Shown in pieces: positions 1 to 9,247 of a stretch of 64,000 nucleotides of DNA. Below the pieces are notes generated by a model. The model ran no database searches. It had not been told where the DNA came from and saw nothing but the letters and a program-made list of their open reading frames with translations. Source of the DNA: Brevundimonas sp. M20 (GTDB lineage Bacteria; Pseudomonadota; Alphaproteobacteria; Caulobacterales; Caulobacteraceae); assembly GCF_006547065.1 (NCBI RefSeq), contig NZ_CP041243.1, positions 434,001 to 498,000 of the forward strand, read 5' to 3'. The first letter of the stretch is position 1. Every line of letters starts with the position of its first letter. The position numbers and the translations under genes were made by a program.

Positions 1-820
1 CGATCAGGCCGCTGCACACGGTTGATTCCGTCTCACGGATCACGTCCCAGAAGCGTCGTGTGTCGAACGCCTCGAACAGGGCGACCGAACCGCCGCAGGC
101 GACCGCCGCGGTGATCGCCGCGATGCCGCCGACATGGAACATCGGCAGGTTGACCAGCATCCGGTCGTCGCCGTGCATGTAGCCGTAGGTGACCTTGCCG
201 GTCGTCCACTCCTGCACATAGGAGGTCAGCACCGCCTTCGACGGGCCGGTCGTGCCGGAGGTGAAGATGACCACGGGCACGTCCCATGGATCCGACTCGA
301 CCCGGACATAGGCCGAGGCATCGCCGGTGAGGGCAGAGGCAGGTTCGACCGCGACGTCCAGATTGATCGGGCCGTGTGGTTCGCCGGTCAGGATCAGGCG
401 CTGGACCGATCCCAGCGAAAGGCCTTCCAGTCGTTCGACCAGATCAGGGTGCACGATCAGGATCGTCGCCCCGGTCTTGCGAATCGCGTGCTCCAGCAGC
501 TTGCCGCGGAAGCTGGTGTTGATCGGCGCCAAGGCTGCGCCGGCGAAGTTCGCGCCGAACCACGAGCGAACGAGCGCCGCCGAGTTCGGCGCCCAGGCGG
601 CGACGATGTCGCCCTTTCTCACGCCACGTGACTGCAAGGCGACGGCTGTCTCCAGCGCCCGTTGCCGGGTCTGGCTCCAGCTCCATGTCTCGCCGGTCTC
701 ATATCGGATGAAGACCTTGTCCGGCGTCGCGGCGGCGTATCGATCCAGCAGGCGCGGGATCACGCACTCATCCGCCGTCGGCGGCTTCGGATCGAACCAG
801 GGAAGCTGCAGTCCGCCCAT
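1..820 (-). CDS. Acyl-CoA synthetase (AMP-dependent ligase), C-terminus outside window
   Basis: Begins MGGLQLPWFDPKPPTADE and runs open off the left edge, so only about 273 N-terminal residues are present. The phosphate-binding motif IFTSGTTGPSK identifies the ANL adenylating superfamily, which converts a carboxylic acid, ATP and CoA to acyl-CoA through an acyl-AMP. The A5-A10 motifs, including the catalytic Lys, lie outside the window, so substrate class cannot be judged. The ATG overlaps the TGA of the upstream MFS gene by one base (TGATG), which implies translational coupling. It is probably the CoA-activating partner of whatever the neighbouring transporter moves. Confidence 0.85.
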   Translation of the reverse strand, partial: MGGLQLPWFDPKPPTADECVIPRLLDRYAAATPDKVFIRYETGETWSWSQTRQRALETAVALQSRGVRKGDIVAAWAPNSAALVRSWFGANFAGAALAPINTSFRGKLLEHAIRKTGATILIVHPDLVERLEGLSLGSVQRLILTGEPHGPINLDVAVEPASALTGDASAYVRVESDPWDVPVVIFTSGTTGPSKAVLTSYVQEWTTGKVTYGYMHGDDRMLVNLPMFHVGGIAAITAAVACGGSVALFEAFDTRRFWDVIRETESTVCSGLI

Positions 821-2181
821 CAGTTCTCTCCCTGCCACTCGCGCGCCTCTTCCACGCTGGCGCGGAAGTGGGGCAGCGTCTTGATCAGGATGAGCGAGGC
901 GACGGTGATGCAGATACCGCTGACGATGGACAGCGACAGGCCGATCTTCTGCGAACCGCCCAGCAGAGTGTCGCTGATCGCCGCCACGATGGTCGGGCCG
1001 CCGGCCAGCGAGATCAGGTTGCCGATCAGGAAGTAGATAGCGGTGACCTGCGCCCGGAACTGGTTGGGCGACACCGACTGCAGCGAGGTCGCGGGCAGGC
1101 TGTTCATCACCCCGGCGAAGAAACTGAATACGGCCAGCGAGGCGACGGTCAGGGGCGCGGTCGGCATCAGGGGCGTGGCGATGGCGAAGGGGATGCTGCA
1201 CACCAAACCGATGATGGCGGCGAACAGCGGGGCGTCCTTGCGGCCGCGCGAGGACAGGAAGTCGCTCAGCCAGCCGCCGACCAGCACGCCCGGCGTCGCG
1301 GCCAGCAGCAGGACCGCGCCATAGGTGAAGCCGACCTGCGAGGCCGTCCAGCCATGGGTGCGGATCAGAACCGCCGGAATCCAGGCGAGGTAGGAAATGC
1401 CCGCGATTCCGAAGATCGAGAAGCCGATGATCATGGCGTAGAAGGTCTTCTTGCGCGCCCACAGGAAGCGCATCACGCCGGAGTGGGCGTCGGCCTTCAC
1501 CAGTCCCTGACGAGGCGGCTCGCGGACGATCAGGAACAGGGCGGCGATCAGCAGGCCGGGCAGGCCGACCAGAACAAAGGTCTGTTGCCAGGGAGCCAGT
1601 TCACCGACGAGCGGCAGGGTCAGGGAACCGTGGTGGGCGATGACGTCGATCACCCCGCCGCCGATCATCAGGGCCAGACCGGCGCCGATATACGGCCCCA
1701 TGGAATAGACCGCCAGAGCGCGGGCCCGCATGCGGGGCGGGAAGTAGTCCGAGATCATGGAGTAGGCGGCGGGCGACAGGGCCGCCTCGCCGATGCCGAC
1801 GCCGATCCGCGCCGCGAAAAGGGCCCAGAAACTGTTGGCCAGACCGCAGCACACGGTCATTACGCTCCACACCACAATGCCGATCATGATGATCAGGCGG
1901 CGGCTGCCCCGATCGGCCAGCCGCGCCAACGGCACGCCCAGAAGGGTGTAGAACAGCGAGAACGCCAGGCCTGCCAGCAGGCTGAATTCAGTGTCGCTGA
2001 TGTTCAGGTCCGCGCGGATCGGCTCGACCAGAAGGCTGAGGATCTGCCGATCTATAAAGCTCGAGGTGTAGGCCACCATCAGCGCAGCGACCGCGAACCA
2101 TCCCCATCCGGGATGGGGCCAGATCCGGGCCTTTTGAGCGAAGGCCGTGGCGGGCGTTTCAGGGGACGTCGTACTGGTCAT
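820..2181 (-). CDS. MFS transporter, spinster-like family
   Basis: About 453 residues, the usual MFS length, with about 12 hydrophobic segments. The loop between segments 2 and 3 carries the MFS signature (GVPLARLADRGSRR), and RQILSLLVEPIRADL near the start is typical of the spinster-like subgroup common beside TonB receptors in sphingomonads and Caulobacteraceae. It should act in the inner membrane, probably importing the compound brought in by the divergent TonB receptor. A TTG at 2202 in frame would add seven residues; ATG 2181 is preferred, although neither has a strong ribosome site. The stop overlaps the ligase start. Confidence 0.85.
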   Translation of the reverse strand: MTSTTSPETPATAFAQKARIWPHPGWGWFAVAALMVAYTSSFIDRQILSLLVEPIRADLNISDTEFSLLAGLAFSLFYTLLGVPLARLADRGSRRLIIMIGIVVWSVMTVCCGLANSFWALFAARIGVGIGEAALSPAAYSMISDYFPPRMRARALAVYSMGPYIGAGLALMIGGGVIDVIAHHGSLTLPLVGELAPWQQTFVLVGLPGLLIAALFLIVREPPRQGLVKADAHSGVMRFLWARKKTFYAMIIGFSIFGIAGISYLAWIPAVLIRTHGWTASQVGFTYGAVLLLAATPGVLVGGWLSDFLSSRGRKDAPLFAAIIGLVCSIPFAIATPLMPTAPLTVASLAVFSFFAGVMNSLPATSLQSVSPNQFRAQVTAIYFLIGNLISLAGGPTIVAAISDTLLGGSQKIGLSLSIVSGICITVASLILIKTLPHFRASVEEAREWQGEN

Positions 2182-2555
2182 CGGCGAGGTCCGGTCAAGC
2201 AATCAATCTAAAGGTGAAAGTGACTAGGCGCAGCCTGATCGCCGGCGCGGGACGGGATATCGCGCCTCGTCACGGCCCGCGAAAGCGGTCCGGTCTGATC
2301 GCCATGACGTAAGGCCGATGTCTCCATGGGCTCGCCTCAACTCCCTGTTCTCGCGCCGGTTTTCCGGTCTGCGTGGCCTTACGCACTGACTTGTCGCCGG
2401 CTCCCGGGAGCTATGGCGAAGCGAGCGTCGCGACCGTCACACACTCAAGCATGGAAGTTGGTCTGATTACAAAAGCTATTTGACAGTCTGAATACGCAAG
2501 TTACACCTAGCACTGAAGCACCTCGGCTAAACGAGGGCTCATGGGAGGATAGGGC
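2182..2555. promoter_or_regulatory. Divergent promoter region between MFS and TonB receptor genes
   Basis: 374 bases without a convincing gene. It contains an 8-bp inverted repeat (GTAAGGCC near 2309, GGCCTTAC near 2375), a weak GACAAGTCAG match near 2385-2394 on the reverse strand, and a clear copy of the island's shared 20-bp element at 2485-2504. A TTGACA hexamer at 2480-2485 abuts that element. The region probably drives both the transporter-ligase unit and the receptor. Confidence 0.6.
2485..2504 (+). promoter_or_regulatory. Shared island element, copy 1 (before TonB receptor 1)
   Basis: Reads AGTCTGAATACGCAAGTTAC, ending 51 bases before the GTG start of the receptor. It matches the RRTCYN5YGCAAGTNAS form seen at 19874, 20843, 24380 and 28596, and overlaps a TTGACA-like -35. 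Operator role is inferred. Confidence 0.6.
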
Positions 2556-4889
2556 GTGACCATTCGAGGTTCGATCAGCGTATCCGCATTGCTTCTGGCG
2601 GCTTCTCTCGGCGCGACGCCGGTGTGGGCCCAGACGGCACCGCAAACACCGCCGCAAGACAACGCGACCCAGCTGGACGAGGTGATCGTCACCGCGACCA
2701 AGCGGGAAGAGCGGCTCATTGACGTCCCGGTCGCCGTGACGGCCATCGGGTCGGAACAGCTCCAGAATTCGGGCGTGTCCGACATTCGTGAGCTGACGGG
2801 CCTGGCGCCCAGCGTCCAGTTCCAGACCCCGGGTGGCGGCGCCGACTCGTCGATCCGCATCCGTGGCATCGGCACCACCTCCACCAACCCAGGGCTCGAG
2901 TCCTCGGTCGGCGTGGTGATCGACGGCGTGACCCGCGCCCGCACCGGCGTGGCCCTGTCCGAGCTGGGTGATCTTCAACGTATCGAAGTCCTGCGCGGCC
3001 CGCAGGGCACCCTGTTCGGCCGTAACACCTCGTCGGGTCTGATCAACGTCGTCACCCGTGACCCGAGTTTCGCCGGCGTCGAGGGACGGCTGGAAGGCAC
3101 CTACGGCAACTACTCGGACATGCGTCTGGCCGGGGCCATCAACATTCCGCTGTCGGACAACGCCGCCTTCCGTCTGGAAGCCAGTTCCGAGACCCGCGAC
3201 GGCTTCTACCAGGACGCCAACAGCGCCGAGACCCTGGACAATCTGGATCGCCAGTTCGTCCGCGCCAAACTGCGTTGGGAGCCGAGCGACACACTGACGT
3301 GGCGCTTCAGCGCCGACTACACCAACCGTGATGAGAACTGCTGCGTGGCCGTTCTCGCCATCGCCGGCCCGACCTATGGTCTGGTCAACACCTTGGCGGG
3401 CGCGCGTGGCGACGTGGGCTACACCAGCACCGACCCGTTCGACCGCGAGGCCTCCAAGTCCAGCGGTCGCCAGAACCAGGAAGACATCGTCGACTGGGGC
3501 GTTTCGGCCCAGGCCGACTGGGAGCTTGGTTTCGGCACCCTGACCTCGATCACGGCGTATCGCAGCTGGGAAGCCTATCGCTCGCAGGACTTTGATCACT
3601 CGGGCGCTGACCTGGGCTTCTTCGCCCCGGACGGCCTGCACCAGAGTTTTGACGTCTTCACCCAGGAAGTCCGCCTGCAAGGCACGGCGGGCATGGTCGA
3701 CTGGCTGGTCGGCGCCTACTACTCGGACGAGGACGTGATGAACGACTCCGCGTACCGGATGGGCGCGGACTACCCGCTGATCTACGGCGGCGCCGCAACC
3801 TTCCAGGCGACGACCCTGGCGGCCTTTACCCCGGGCGACGGCGCCCGTGGCATCGGCAACCAGAACGGCCGCGACATGTCGGTCTTCACCCACAACATCT
3901 TCAACATCACCGACCAGCTGAGCATCACGGCGGGTCTGCGCTACACCAACAACAAGAAGTCGATCGATTTCAGGGGCGAGAACTTCAACCCGGCGTGCGA
4001 CAGCGCCGTGGCGACGGGGGATGCGCCGGGGATCACCCGCTTCTGCGCCCCGTTCTGGGATACCCGCTTCAACACGGCCGGAGACTCGGACTCGCGAACC
4101 GAGGATGCCGTCACCGGCACCTTCAACGTGTCGTATGAGTTCCTGCCGACCCTGACGAGCTACCTCTCGTACTCGCGCGGATACAAGTCGGGCGGCTACA
4201 ACTTCGACCGGGCCGGCTTCACCACTCCGGCCACGCCGAACGCCGCTGATCTGGCCTTCTCGGACGAGACGGTGGACGCCTATGAGTTCGGTCTGAAGGG
4301 CGAGTTCTTCGACCGCACCCTGACGGCCAATCTCGCGATCTTCCATCAGAAGTTCTCGGGCTTCCAGCTGATCGAGTACACGGGCGTCAACTTCGTGGTT
4401 CGCAGCCTCGAGGAAGCGATCTCGGAGGGCGCGGAGCTGGAGATCACCTGGCGTCCGATGCCGGGCCTGACCCTGACCAACGGCCTCAGCTACACCGACG
4501 CCTACTATCCGACGAGCGCCGGCAACTCGGCCTACTCGGGTCGGGAGATGGAGCAGTCGCCGGACTGGGTGAACGTCACCTCGGTCACCTATGAGTTCCC
4601 GATCGGCGAGCAGCTGACCGGCGTGGCCTATATCGACAACCGTTACAGCTCCGAGTTCTACACCGGCGGCTTCGATCCGAACCGGATCCAGCCCTCGTTC
4701 TCGGTCGCCAACGCCCGCCTCTCCCTGCGGGGACCGGACGAGACCTGGGCGGTCGACATCTGGGCGCGGAACCTGTTCGACAAGGACTACTATCGCCGCG
4801 TGATCCCGGCCACGTTCCAGGCCGGATCCTACTCGGCCTTCCTCGGCGACCCCCGTACCTACGGGATCACCCTGCGGCGCACCTTCTGA
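2556..4889 (+). CDS. TonB-dependent receptor 1
   Basis: 777 residues from a GTG start preceded by GGGAGGA at 2543-2549. A signal peptide ends at VWAQ (about residue 26), followed by a TonB-box-like segment (DEVIVTATKREE), a plug domain (residues about 45-160, with VLRGPQGTLFGRN) and a 22-strand barrel ending in aromatic RRTF, as expected for an outer-membrane receptor. This is the generic receptor type expanded in Caulobacterales and sphingomonads; no siderophore genes lie nearby, so an organic catabolic substrate is more likely than iron. The upstream region carries the island's shared 20-bp element. Confidence 0.93.
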   Translation: MTIRGSISVSALLLAASLGATPVWAQTAPQTPPQDNATQLDEVIVTATKREERLIDVPVAVTAIGSEQLQNSGVSDIRELTGLAPSVQFQTPGGGADSSIRIRGIGTTSTNPGLESSVGVVIDGVTRARTGVALSELGDLQRIEVLRGPQGTLFGRNTSSGLINVVTRDPSFAGVEGRLEGTYGNYSDMRLAGAINIPLSDNAAFRLEASSETRDGFYQDANSAETLDNLDRQFVRAKLRWEPSDTLTWRFSADYTNRDENCCVAVLAIAGPTYGLVNTLAGARGDVGYTSTDPFDREASKSSGRQNQEDIVDWGVSAQADWELGFGTLTSITAYRSWEAYRSQDFDHSGADLGFFAPDGLHQSFDVFTQEVRLQGTAGMVDWLVGAYYSDEDVMNDSAYRMGADYPLIYGGAATFQATTLAAFTPGDGARGIGNQNGRDMSVFTHNIFNITDQLSITAGLRYTNNKKSIDFRGENFNPACDSAVATGDAPGITRFCAPFWDTRFNTAGDSDSRTEDAVTGTFNVSYEFLPTLTSYLSYSRGYKSGGYNFDRAGFTTPATPNAADLAFSDETVDAYEFGLKGEFFDRTLTANLAIFHQKFSGFQLIEYTGVNFVVRSLEEAISEGAELEITWRPMPGLTLTNGLSYTDAYYPTSAGNSAYSGREMEQSPDWVNVTSVTYEFPIGEQLTGVAYIDNRYSSEFYTGGFDPNRIQPSFSVANARLSLRGPDETWAVDIWARNLFDKDYYRRVIPATFQAGSYSAFLGDPRTYGITLRRTF

Positions 4890-4916
4890 CGGACGCTGCG
4901 TTTTCCTGAACCTTGG

Positions 4917-4955
4917 GGCCCCGGCGCGATCCTGACGCCGGGGCCTTCTTCTTGT
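4917..4955 (+). terminator. Intrinsic terminator of TonB receptor 1
   Basis: A perfect 10-bp stem (GGCCCCGGCG at 4917-4926, CGCCGGGGCC at 4936-4945) with a 9-base loop, followed by TTCTTCTTGTC. It lies 28 bases after the receptor stop. Confidence 0.75.
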
Positions 4956-4970
4956 CTGTTGCAAAGAAGC

Positions 4971-5121
4971 CCTCCCAATCGACGGGGGAGGGCTGGTTGG
5001 GGGTGAGTTCAGGCTGTTTGAGGCGGTGCGGGGGAGGTGGTGTCAGCGCCTTGTGCGCCACGCTTTCAAGACCTGGCGCCCACCCCCATCCCCGGCCCTT
5101 CCCCGTCGAGGGGGAAGGGAG
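4971..5121. repeat. Composite palindromic repeat (REPIN-like), type A
   Basis: Two GC-rich imperfect palindromes face each other: CCTCCCAATCGACGGGGGAG at 4971-4990 with its G-rich tail, and CACCCCCATCCCCGG to GGGGAAGGGAG at 5081-5121. About 74 bases lie between them. The whole unit of about 151 bp recurs, in the opposite orientation, inside the E2 gene at 60005-60158. Here it sits between convergent genes. Confidence 0.75.
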
Positions 5122-5131
5122 AGGGTTTTGG

Positions 5132-6319
5132 CTAGAACCCCATCTGCTTCGCCGCCAGGTCGCGCAGGATCTCCTCGGAGCCGCCGCCGATGACGAAGAT
5201 GCGGGCCTCGCGGTAGATGCGCTCGACGCGGTTGTCGCCGGTGTAGGCGCGGCCGCCGAGGACCTGCAGGCTTTCGCGGGCGCAGTGCTCCAGCGTGGTG
5301 GTGGCCTGCACCTTCAGCAGGGCCAGATCGGCGACCGGGGTCTCGCCGCGCTGGAAGCGCCAGACGAGAATGTCGAGGAAGGCGTAGGCGGCCTTGAGGC
5401 GCTGGATCATCTCCACGATCTTGTGGCGCATCGACTGGTGGTCGATCAGCCGCTTGCCGAAGGTCTGGCGCTCGCGGGCGAACGAGATCGCCTCCGCGAT
5501 GCAGGTTCGGGCCATGGCGAGGGTGGCGGAAATGCCGCTGAAGCGCTCGATGTTGAACTGGCCGGCGAGGCCCGCGAAGCCGCGGTTCTCGACCCCGATC
5601 AGGTTGCTGACGGGAACCTCGACATTGTCGAACTTCAGCCAGCCGTTGTTGCGATTGTACCATTCAAGGCCGGGCACCGGGCCGCGGGTCAGGCCTGCCC
5701 GATCGGTCTCGATCAGCAGCATGGACAGACCGCCCATGCCGGGGCCGCCGGTGCGCACGGCGGTGAGCAGGAAGTCGGCCTTCATGGCGCCCGAGATCAG
5801 GGTCTTGCCGCCGTTGACGACGAAGACGTCGCCCTTGCGCTCGGCGGTGGTGGTGAAGGCCGAGACATCGGAGCCGCCGCCCGGTTCGGTGACGGCAAAG
5901 GCGATCTTCTTCCGGCCCGCCAGCACCGGCTTGGCGACGCGCTCCAGCATCTCCGGCGTGCCGCCCGAGATGATCGGGGGCAGGGCGATCCACGGGGTGG
6001 CGAGGTCGGCGAAGACCACGCCGGAGCCGAGTCGGAAGAACTCCTCGGCGAAGATGATGCGATCCCACAGGTCGATGTCCTCGCCCGTACCGCCGAGGTC
6101 TTCGCGGAAGCCCATGCCGAGAATCCCGGCCTTGGCCGCCTCGACATAGAGGCTGTCGGGGAAGTCGGAGGCGGCGTCCCAGTCCTTCAGGTTCGGGGCG
6201 ATGTGGGTGTCCACGAAGGTCCGAAGCTGGGTCCGCCAGCCGTCATGCCGCGCCGTGAGGAAGGGGCTGGGCGGGCGCAGGCCGTCGAAGTCGAGCGCCG
6301 TAGCGGTGTGGTCTGCCAT
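5132..6319 (-). CDS. Acyl-CoA dehydrogenase family protein
   Basis: 395 residues, the standard length, with FAVTEPGGGSDVSAF (FAD/substrate loop), RQTFGKRLIDHQ and GGRAYTGDNRVERIYREAR. It should oxidise an acyl-CoA to the 2-enoyl-CoA with FAD, passing electrons to ETF. The usual medium-chain-type Glu of a YEGT motif is replaced (VIGGGSEEI at 377-384), but Glu258 in NIERF sits where isovaleryl-CoA-type dehydrogenases keep their base, so the enzyme is probably active. The start has GGGAGG 9-10 bases upstream. It is divergent from carotenoid oxygenase 1, sharing an inverted-repeat promoter. Confidence 0.9.
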   Translation of the reverse strand: MADHTATALDFDGLRPPSPFLTARHDGWRTQLRTFVDTHIAPNLKDWDAASDFPDSLYVEAAKAGILGMGFREDLGGTGEDIDLWDRIIFAEEFFRLGSGVVFADLATPWIALPPIISGGTPEMLERVAKPVLAGRKKIAFAVTEPGGGSDVSAFTTTAERKGDVFVVNGGKTLISGAMKADFLLTAVRTGGPGMGGLSMLLIETDRAGLTRGPVPGLEWYNRNNGWLKFDNVEVPVSNLIGVENRGFAGLAGQFNIERFSGISATLAMARTCIAEAISFARERQTFGKRLIDHQSMRHKIVEMIQRLKAAYAFLDILVWRFQRGETPVADLALLKVQATTTLEHCARESLQVLGGRAYTGDNRVERIYREARIFVIGGGSEEILRDLAAKQMGF

Positions 6320-6354
6320 CGATAATCCTCCCGTTTCGCGCCGTGTTCGGCGTC

Positions 6355-6416
6355 GCTTTCGATTTGATACTAAAAGCCCTCGCCAAGGACGACAAGAATG
6401 GTATTCTAACGAAAGC
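6355..6416. promoter_or_regulatory. Inverted repeat in the acyl-CoA dehydrogenase / carotenoid oxygenase 1 promoter region
   Basis: GCTTTCGATTTGATACT at 6355-6371 and the reverse complement of 6400-6416 (GCTTTCGTTAGAATACC) match at 12 of 17 positions, separated by 28 bases. The stretch is AT-rich against its surroundings and lies between two divergent genes, as an operator or paired promoters would. The island's 20-bp element is absent here, so this unit may be controlled differently. Confidence 0.5.
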
Positions 6417-6453
6417 CACTATTTCCGGGCCTCTGGTCCGCAAGGAGTTTTCG

Positions 6454-7968
6454 ATGGGTTTCGAACCGACCGGCGCCGCGCGTGATGTCCAGCTGGGCAA
6501 GGTCTCGCAGGAGCCGTTCAAGGTCACGCTGAAGCCGAACGAGCATCCCTACATGACCGGCGCCTGGACGCCGCAGCATGAGGAGTTCACGGCCGAGGAC
6601 ATGCCGGTGATCGGGACCATCCCGACCGACATCGACGGCGTCTATGTGCGCAACACCGAGAACCCGGTGCATGAGCCGATCGGCCGTTATCACCCGTTCG
6701 ACGGTGACGGCATGATCCACACGATCAGCTTCCGGGACGGCAAGGCCGCCTATCGCAACCGTTTCGTCCGCACCAAGGGCTTCCTGGCGGAGCAGGCGGC
6801 GGGGCATGCGATCTGGGCCGGACTGGCCGAGCATCCGTCGTTGTCGCAACAGCCGGGCTGGGGCGCGCACGGCGGGCTGAAGGATTCGTCCTCGACGGAT
6901 GTGATCGTCCACGCGGGGGCCATCCTGTCGACCTTCTACCAGTGCGGTGAGGGCTATCGCCTCGACCCCTACACCATGGAGCAGCTGGAGAGCGCCGATT
7001 GGGTCCCACCGGAAGGGATTTCGGCCCACCCGAAGGTCGATGAGAAGACCGGCGACCTGCTGTTCTTCAACTACTCCAAGGCCGCGCCGCACATGCATTA
7101 TGGTGTGGTCGGGCCGGACAACAGGCTGAAGCATTTCACGCCGATCCCGCTGCCGGGCGCGCGCCTGCCGCACGACATGGCGTTCACGACCAATTATTCG
7201 ATCCTGAATGACTTCCCGCTGTTCTGGGAAGAAGACCTGCTGCCCAAAGGCATCCATGCGGCGCGCTTCCATCCGGAGATGAAGTCGCGGTTCGGGATCA
7301 TTCCGCGCTACGGCAAGGCCGAGGATGTGCGCTGGTTCGAGGCCGATGCGACCTACGTCCTGCACTTCCTCAATGCATGGGAGGAGGGCGACGAGATCGT
7401 CATGGACGGCTACTTCCAGGACAACCCGGTGCCCCAGACCAGCCCGGACGCTTGGCCGGGGCATGAGCGGATCATGACCTTCCTCGACCAGAACATGCTC
7501 CAGCCCAAGCTGCACCGCTGGCGCTTCAACCTGAAGACCGGCGAGACGACCGAGCAGCGGCTGGATGATCGGGTGCTGGAGTTCGGCATCATCAACAACC
7601 AGTACGGCGGGGTGAAGTACCGCTACGCCTACAGCGCCGTGTCCAAGCCCGGCTGGTTCCTGTTCACAGGTCTGGTCAAGCACGACATGGATACGGGCGA
7701 GAGCTGGGCCGTCGACTTCGGCCCGGAACGCTACGGCTCCGAGCCCGGGTTCGCCCCGCGCATCGGCGCGACGAGCGAGGATGACGGCTATCTGATCACC
7801 TATGTCACAGACATGATCGAGAACCGGTCGGAATGCGTGATCTATGATGCGCAGAAGCCCGGCGACGGGCCGGTGGCGCGGATCATCCTGCCGGGCCGTC
7901 TGTCCAGCGGCACCCACGCCACCTGGGCGCAGGGCGAAACCATCCGCGCCTCGCAGGCGGCGGCGTAA
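6454..7968 (+). CDS. Carotenoid oxygenase / lignostilbene dioxygenase family protein 1
   Basis: 504 residues from ATG 6454, chosen over the in-frame ATG at 6343 because AAGGAG sits 6 bases upstream. This family uses an Fe(II) held by four His to cleave an alkene into two carbonyl products. Candidate ligands are His153 (STDVIVHAG), His192 (ISAHPKVD), His240 (LPHDMAFT) and His488 (GTHATW); the family strings RYHPFDGDGMIH and YRNRFVRT are present. Members act on stilbenes, phenylpropenes or (apo)carotenoids, and substrate cannot be told from sequence. The SCP2-type thiolase starts 12 bases after its stop, suggesting one transcript. Confidence 0.88.
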   Translation: MGFEPTGAARDVQLGKVSQEPFKVTLKPNEHPYMTGAWTPQHEEFTAEDMPVIGTIPTDIDGVYVRNTENPVHEPIGRYHPFDGDGMIHTISFRDGKAAYRNRFVRTKGFLAEQAAGHAIWAGLAEHPSLSQQPGWGAHGGLKDSSSTDVIVHAGAILSTFYQCGEGYRLDPYTMEQLESADWVPPEGISAHPKVDEKTGDLLFFNYSKAAPHMHYGVVGPDNRLKHFTPIPLPGARLPHDMAFTTNYSILNDFPLFWEEDLLPKGIHAARFHPEMKSRFGIIPRYGKAEDVRWFEADATYVLHFLNAWEEGDEIVMDGYFQDNPVPQTSPDAWPGHERIMTFLDQNMLQPKLHRWRFNLKTGETTEQRLDDRVLEFGIINNQYGGVKYRYAYSAVSKPGWFLFTGLVKHDMDTGESWAVDFGPERYGSEPGFAPRIGATSEDDGYLITYVTDMIENRSECVIYDAQKPGDGPVARIILPGRLSSGTHATWAQGETIRASQAAA

Positions 7969-7980
7969 GGGACAGGACAA

Positions 7981-9198
7981 ATGACCTACATCCTCGGCGG
8001 CTGGCAGTCGGACTTCGCGCGCAACTACGCCCGTGAGGGGCTGGAGATCGGCGACGGCTTCGCGGAGGCCGTTCACGGCGCGCTGGATCAGACGGGGCTG
8101 GAACCGGAAGACATCGACGTAGGCCACGTCGGCAACTTCGTCGGCGACCTGTTCACCGGTCAGGGGATGTTGGGCGGTTTCTTCGCCATGGCGGACGACC
8201 GGTTCACCGGCATGCCCGCCTCGCGCCATGAGGCGGCCTGCGCCTCGGGCAGTCTGGCGATCATGGCGGCGACGGCGGACATCGAGTCCGGCCGCTACGG
8301 GACCTCGCTGGTGCTGGGTCTGGAGATGATGCGCAACGTCCCCGGCGTGACGGCCGCCGAGCATCTGGGCGCCGCCGCATGGGCCGGGCACGAATATCTG
8401 GACGCCACCTATCCCTGGCCGCGCGCCTTCTCGGACCTGACCGAGGAGTACGACCGCCGCTACGGCATCAGTGAGCAGCATCTGCGCCGGATCGCGCAGA
8501 TCAATTTCGCCAACGCCAAGCGCAATCCGAACGCCCAGACCCGGAACTACCAGTTCACCGAGGCCAGCTTCTCGAACGACGACGAGGCCAATCCGGTGAT
8601 CGAGGGGCGGGTGCGCAAGACCGACTGCGGGCAGGTGACGGACGGGGCATCGGCCATCGTTCTGGCCTCGCCGGAGCGGGCGGCCGAGTATGCGCGCAAG
8701 CGGGGGATTCCGCTGGAAAGCCTGCCGCGCATCAAGGGCTGGGGCCATCGCTGCGCGCCCCTCGACTATGGCCGGAAAATCCGGGCCAGCGAGGGGCAGG
8801 CCTATGTCTTCCCGCAGGTGAAGCGGGCCATCGACGATGCCCGCGCGCGCGCCGGTGTGACGCTGGAGCAGATCCACGCTGTCGAGACCCACGACTGCTT
8901 CTCGATGACTGAATACATGGCCATCGACCATCTGGGCCTGACGGCGCCGGGCGAGAGCTGGAAGGCGATCGAGGCGGGCGACATCGAGATGGGCGGCAAG
9001 CTGCCGATCAATCCGTCGGGCGGCCTGATCGGCTGTGGTCATCCGGTGGGCGCGACGGGCGTGCGGATGGCGCTGGACGCGTTCAAGCAGACGACGGGCA
9101 CGGCGGGCGAGATGCAGGTCGAGGGCGCGCGCAACGTCCAGACCCTGAATATCGGCGGCTCGACCACGACGACGGTGAGCCTCGTCATCGGGGTGTGA
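7981..9198 (+). CDS. Thiolase A, SCP2-thiolase-like
   Basis: 405 residues. The nucleophile is Cys87 in EAACASG; His304 lies in ETHDCFS, the form used by SCP-x/SCP2 thiolases in place of NEAFA, and His354 in GCGHPVGATG. The C-terminal second Cys of classical thiolases is replaced by a QTLNIGGS segment, as is usual for this subfamily. Relatives cleave branched or side-chain beta-ketoacyl-CoAs, and some act as retro-aldolases with a partner. Co-transcribed with carotenoid oxygenase 1, it may process the CoA ester of the cleaved fragment. A DUF35-type partner was not seen. Confidence 0.85.
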   Translation: MTYILGGWQSDFARNYAREGLEIGDGFAEAVHGALDQTGLEPEDIDVGHVGNFVGDLFTGQGMLGGFFAMADDRFTGMPASRHEAACASGSLAIMAATADIESGRYGTSLVLGLEMMRNVPGVTAAEHLGAAAWAGHEYLDATYPWPRAFSDLTEEYDRRYGISEQHLRRIAQINFANAKRNPNAQTRNYQFTEASFSNDDEANPVIEGRVRKTDCGQVTDGASAIVLASPERAAEYARKRGIPLESLPRIKGWGHRCAPLDYGRKIRASEGQAYVFPQVKRAIDDARARAGVTLEQIHAVETHDCFSMTEYMAIDHLGLTAPGESWKAIEAGDIEMGGKLPINPSGGLIGCGHPVGATGVRMALDAFKQTTGTAGEMQVEGARNVQTLNIGGSTTTTVSLVIGV

Positions 9199-9247
9199 GT
9201 CCGGCGGGCGGATAGACGTCGGAGACGGTGGAGACGCGTGAAATACA

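Noticed and set aside
868..2211. 447-codon plus-strand frame opposite the MFS gene
   Set aside because: Gln/Asp/Arg-rich mirror frame without hydrophobic or domain pattern; the minus frame has clear MFS motifs.
2445..4964. 839-codon open frame antisense to TonB receptor 1
   Set aside because: Arg/Gly/Val-rich shadow of a GC-rich coding strand; no family wording, while the plus frame is a complete receptor.
4971..5121. Possible CRISPR-like repeats
   Set aside because: Only two different arms in inverted orientation; no regular direct repeats or spacers, and no cas genes in the window.
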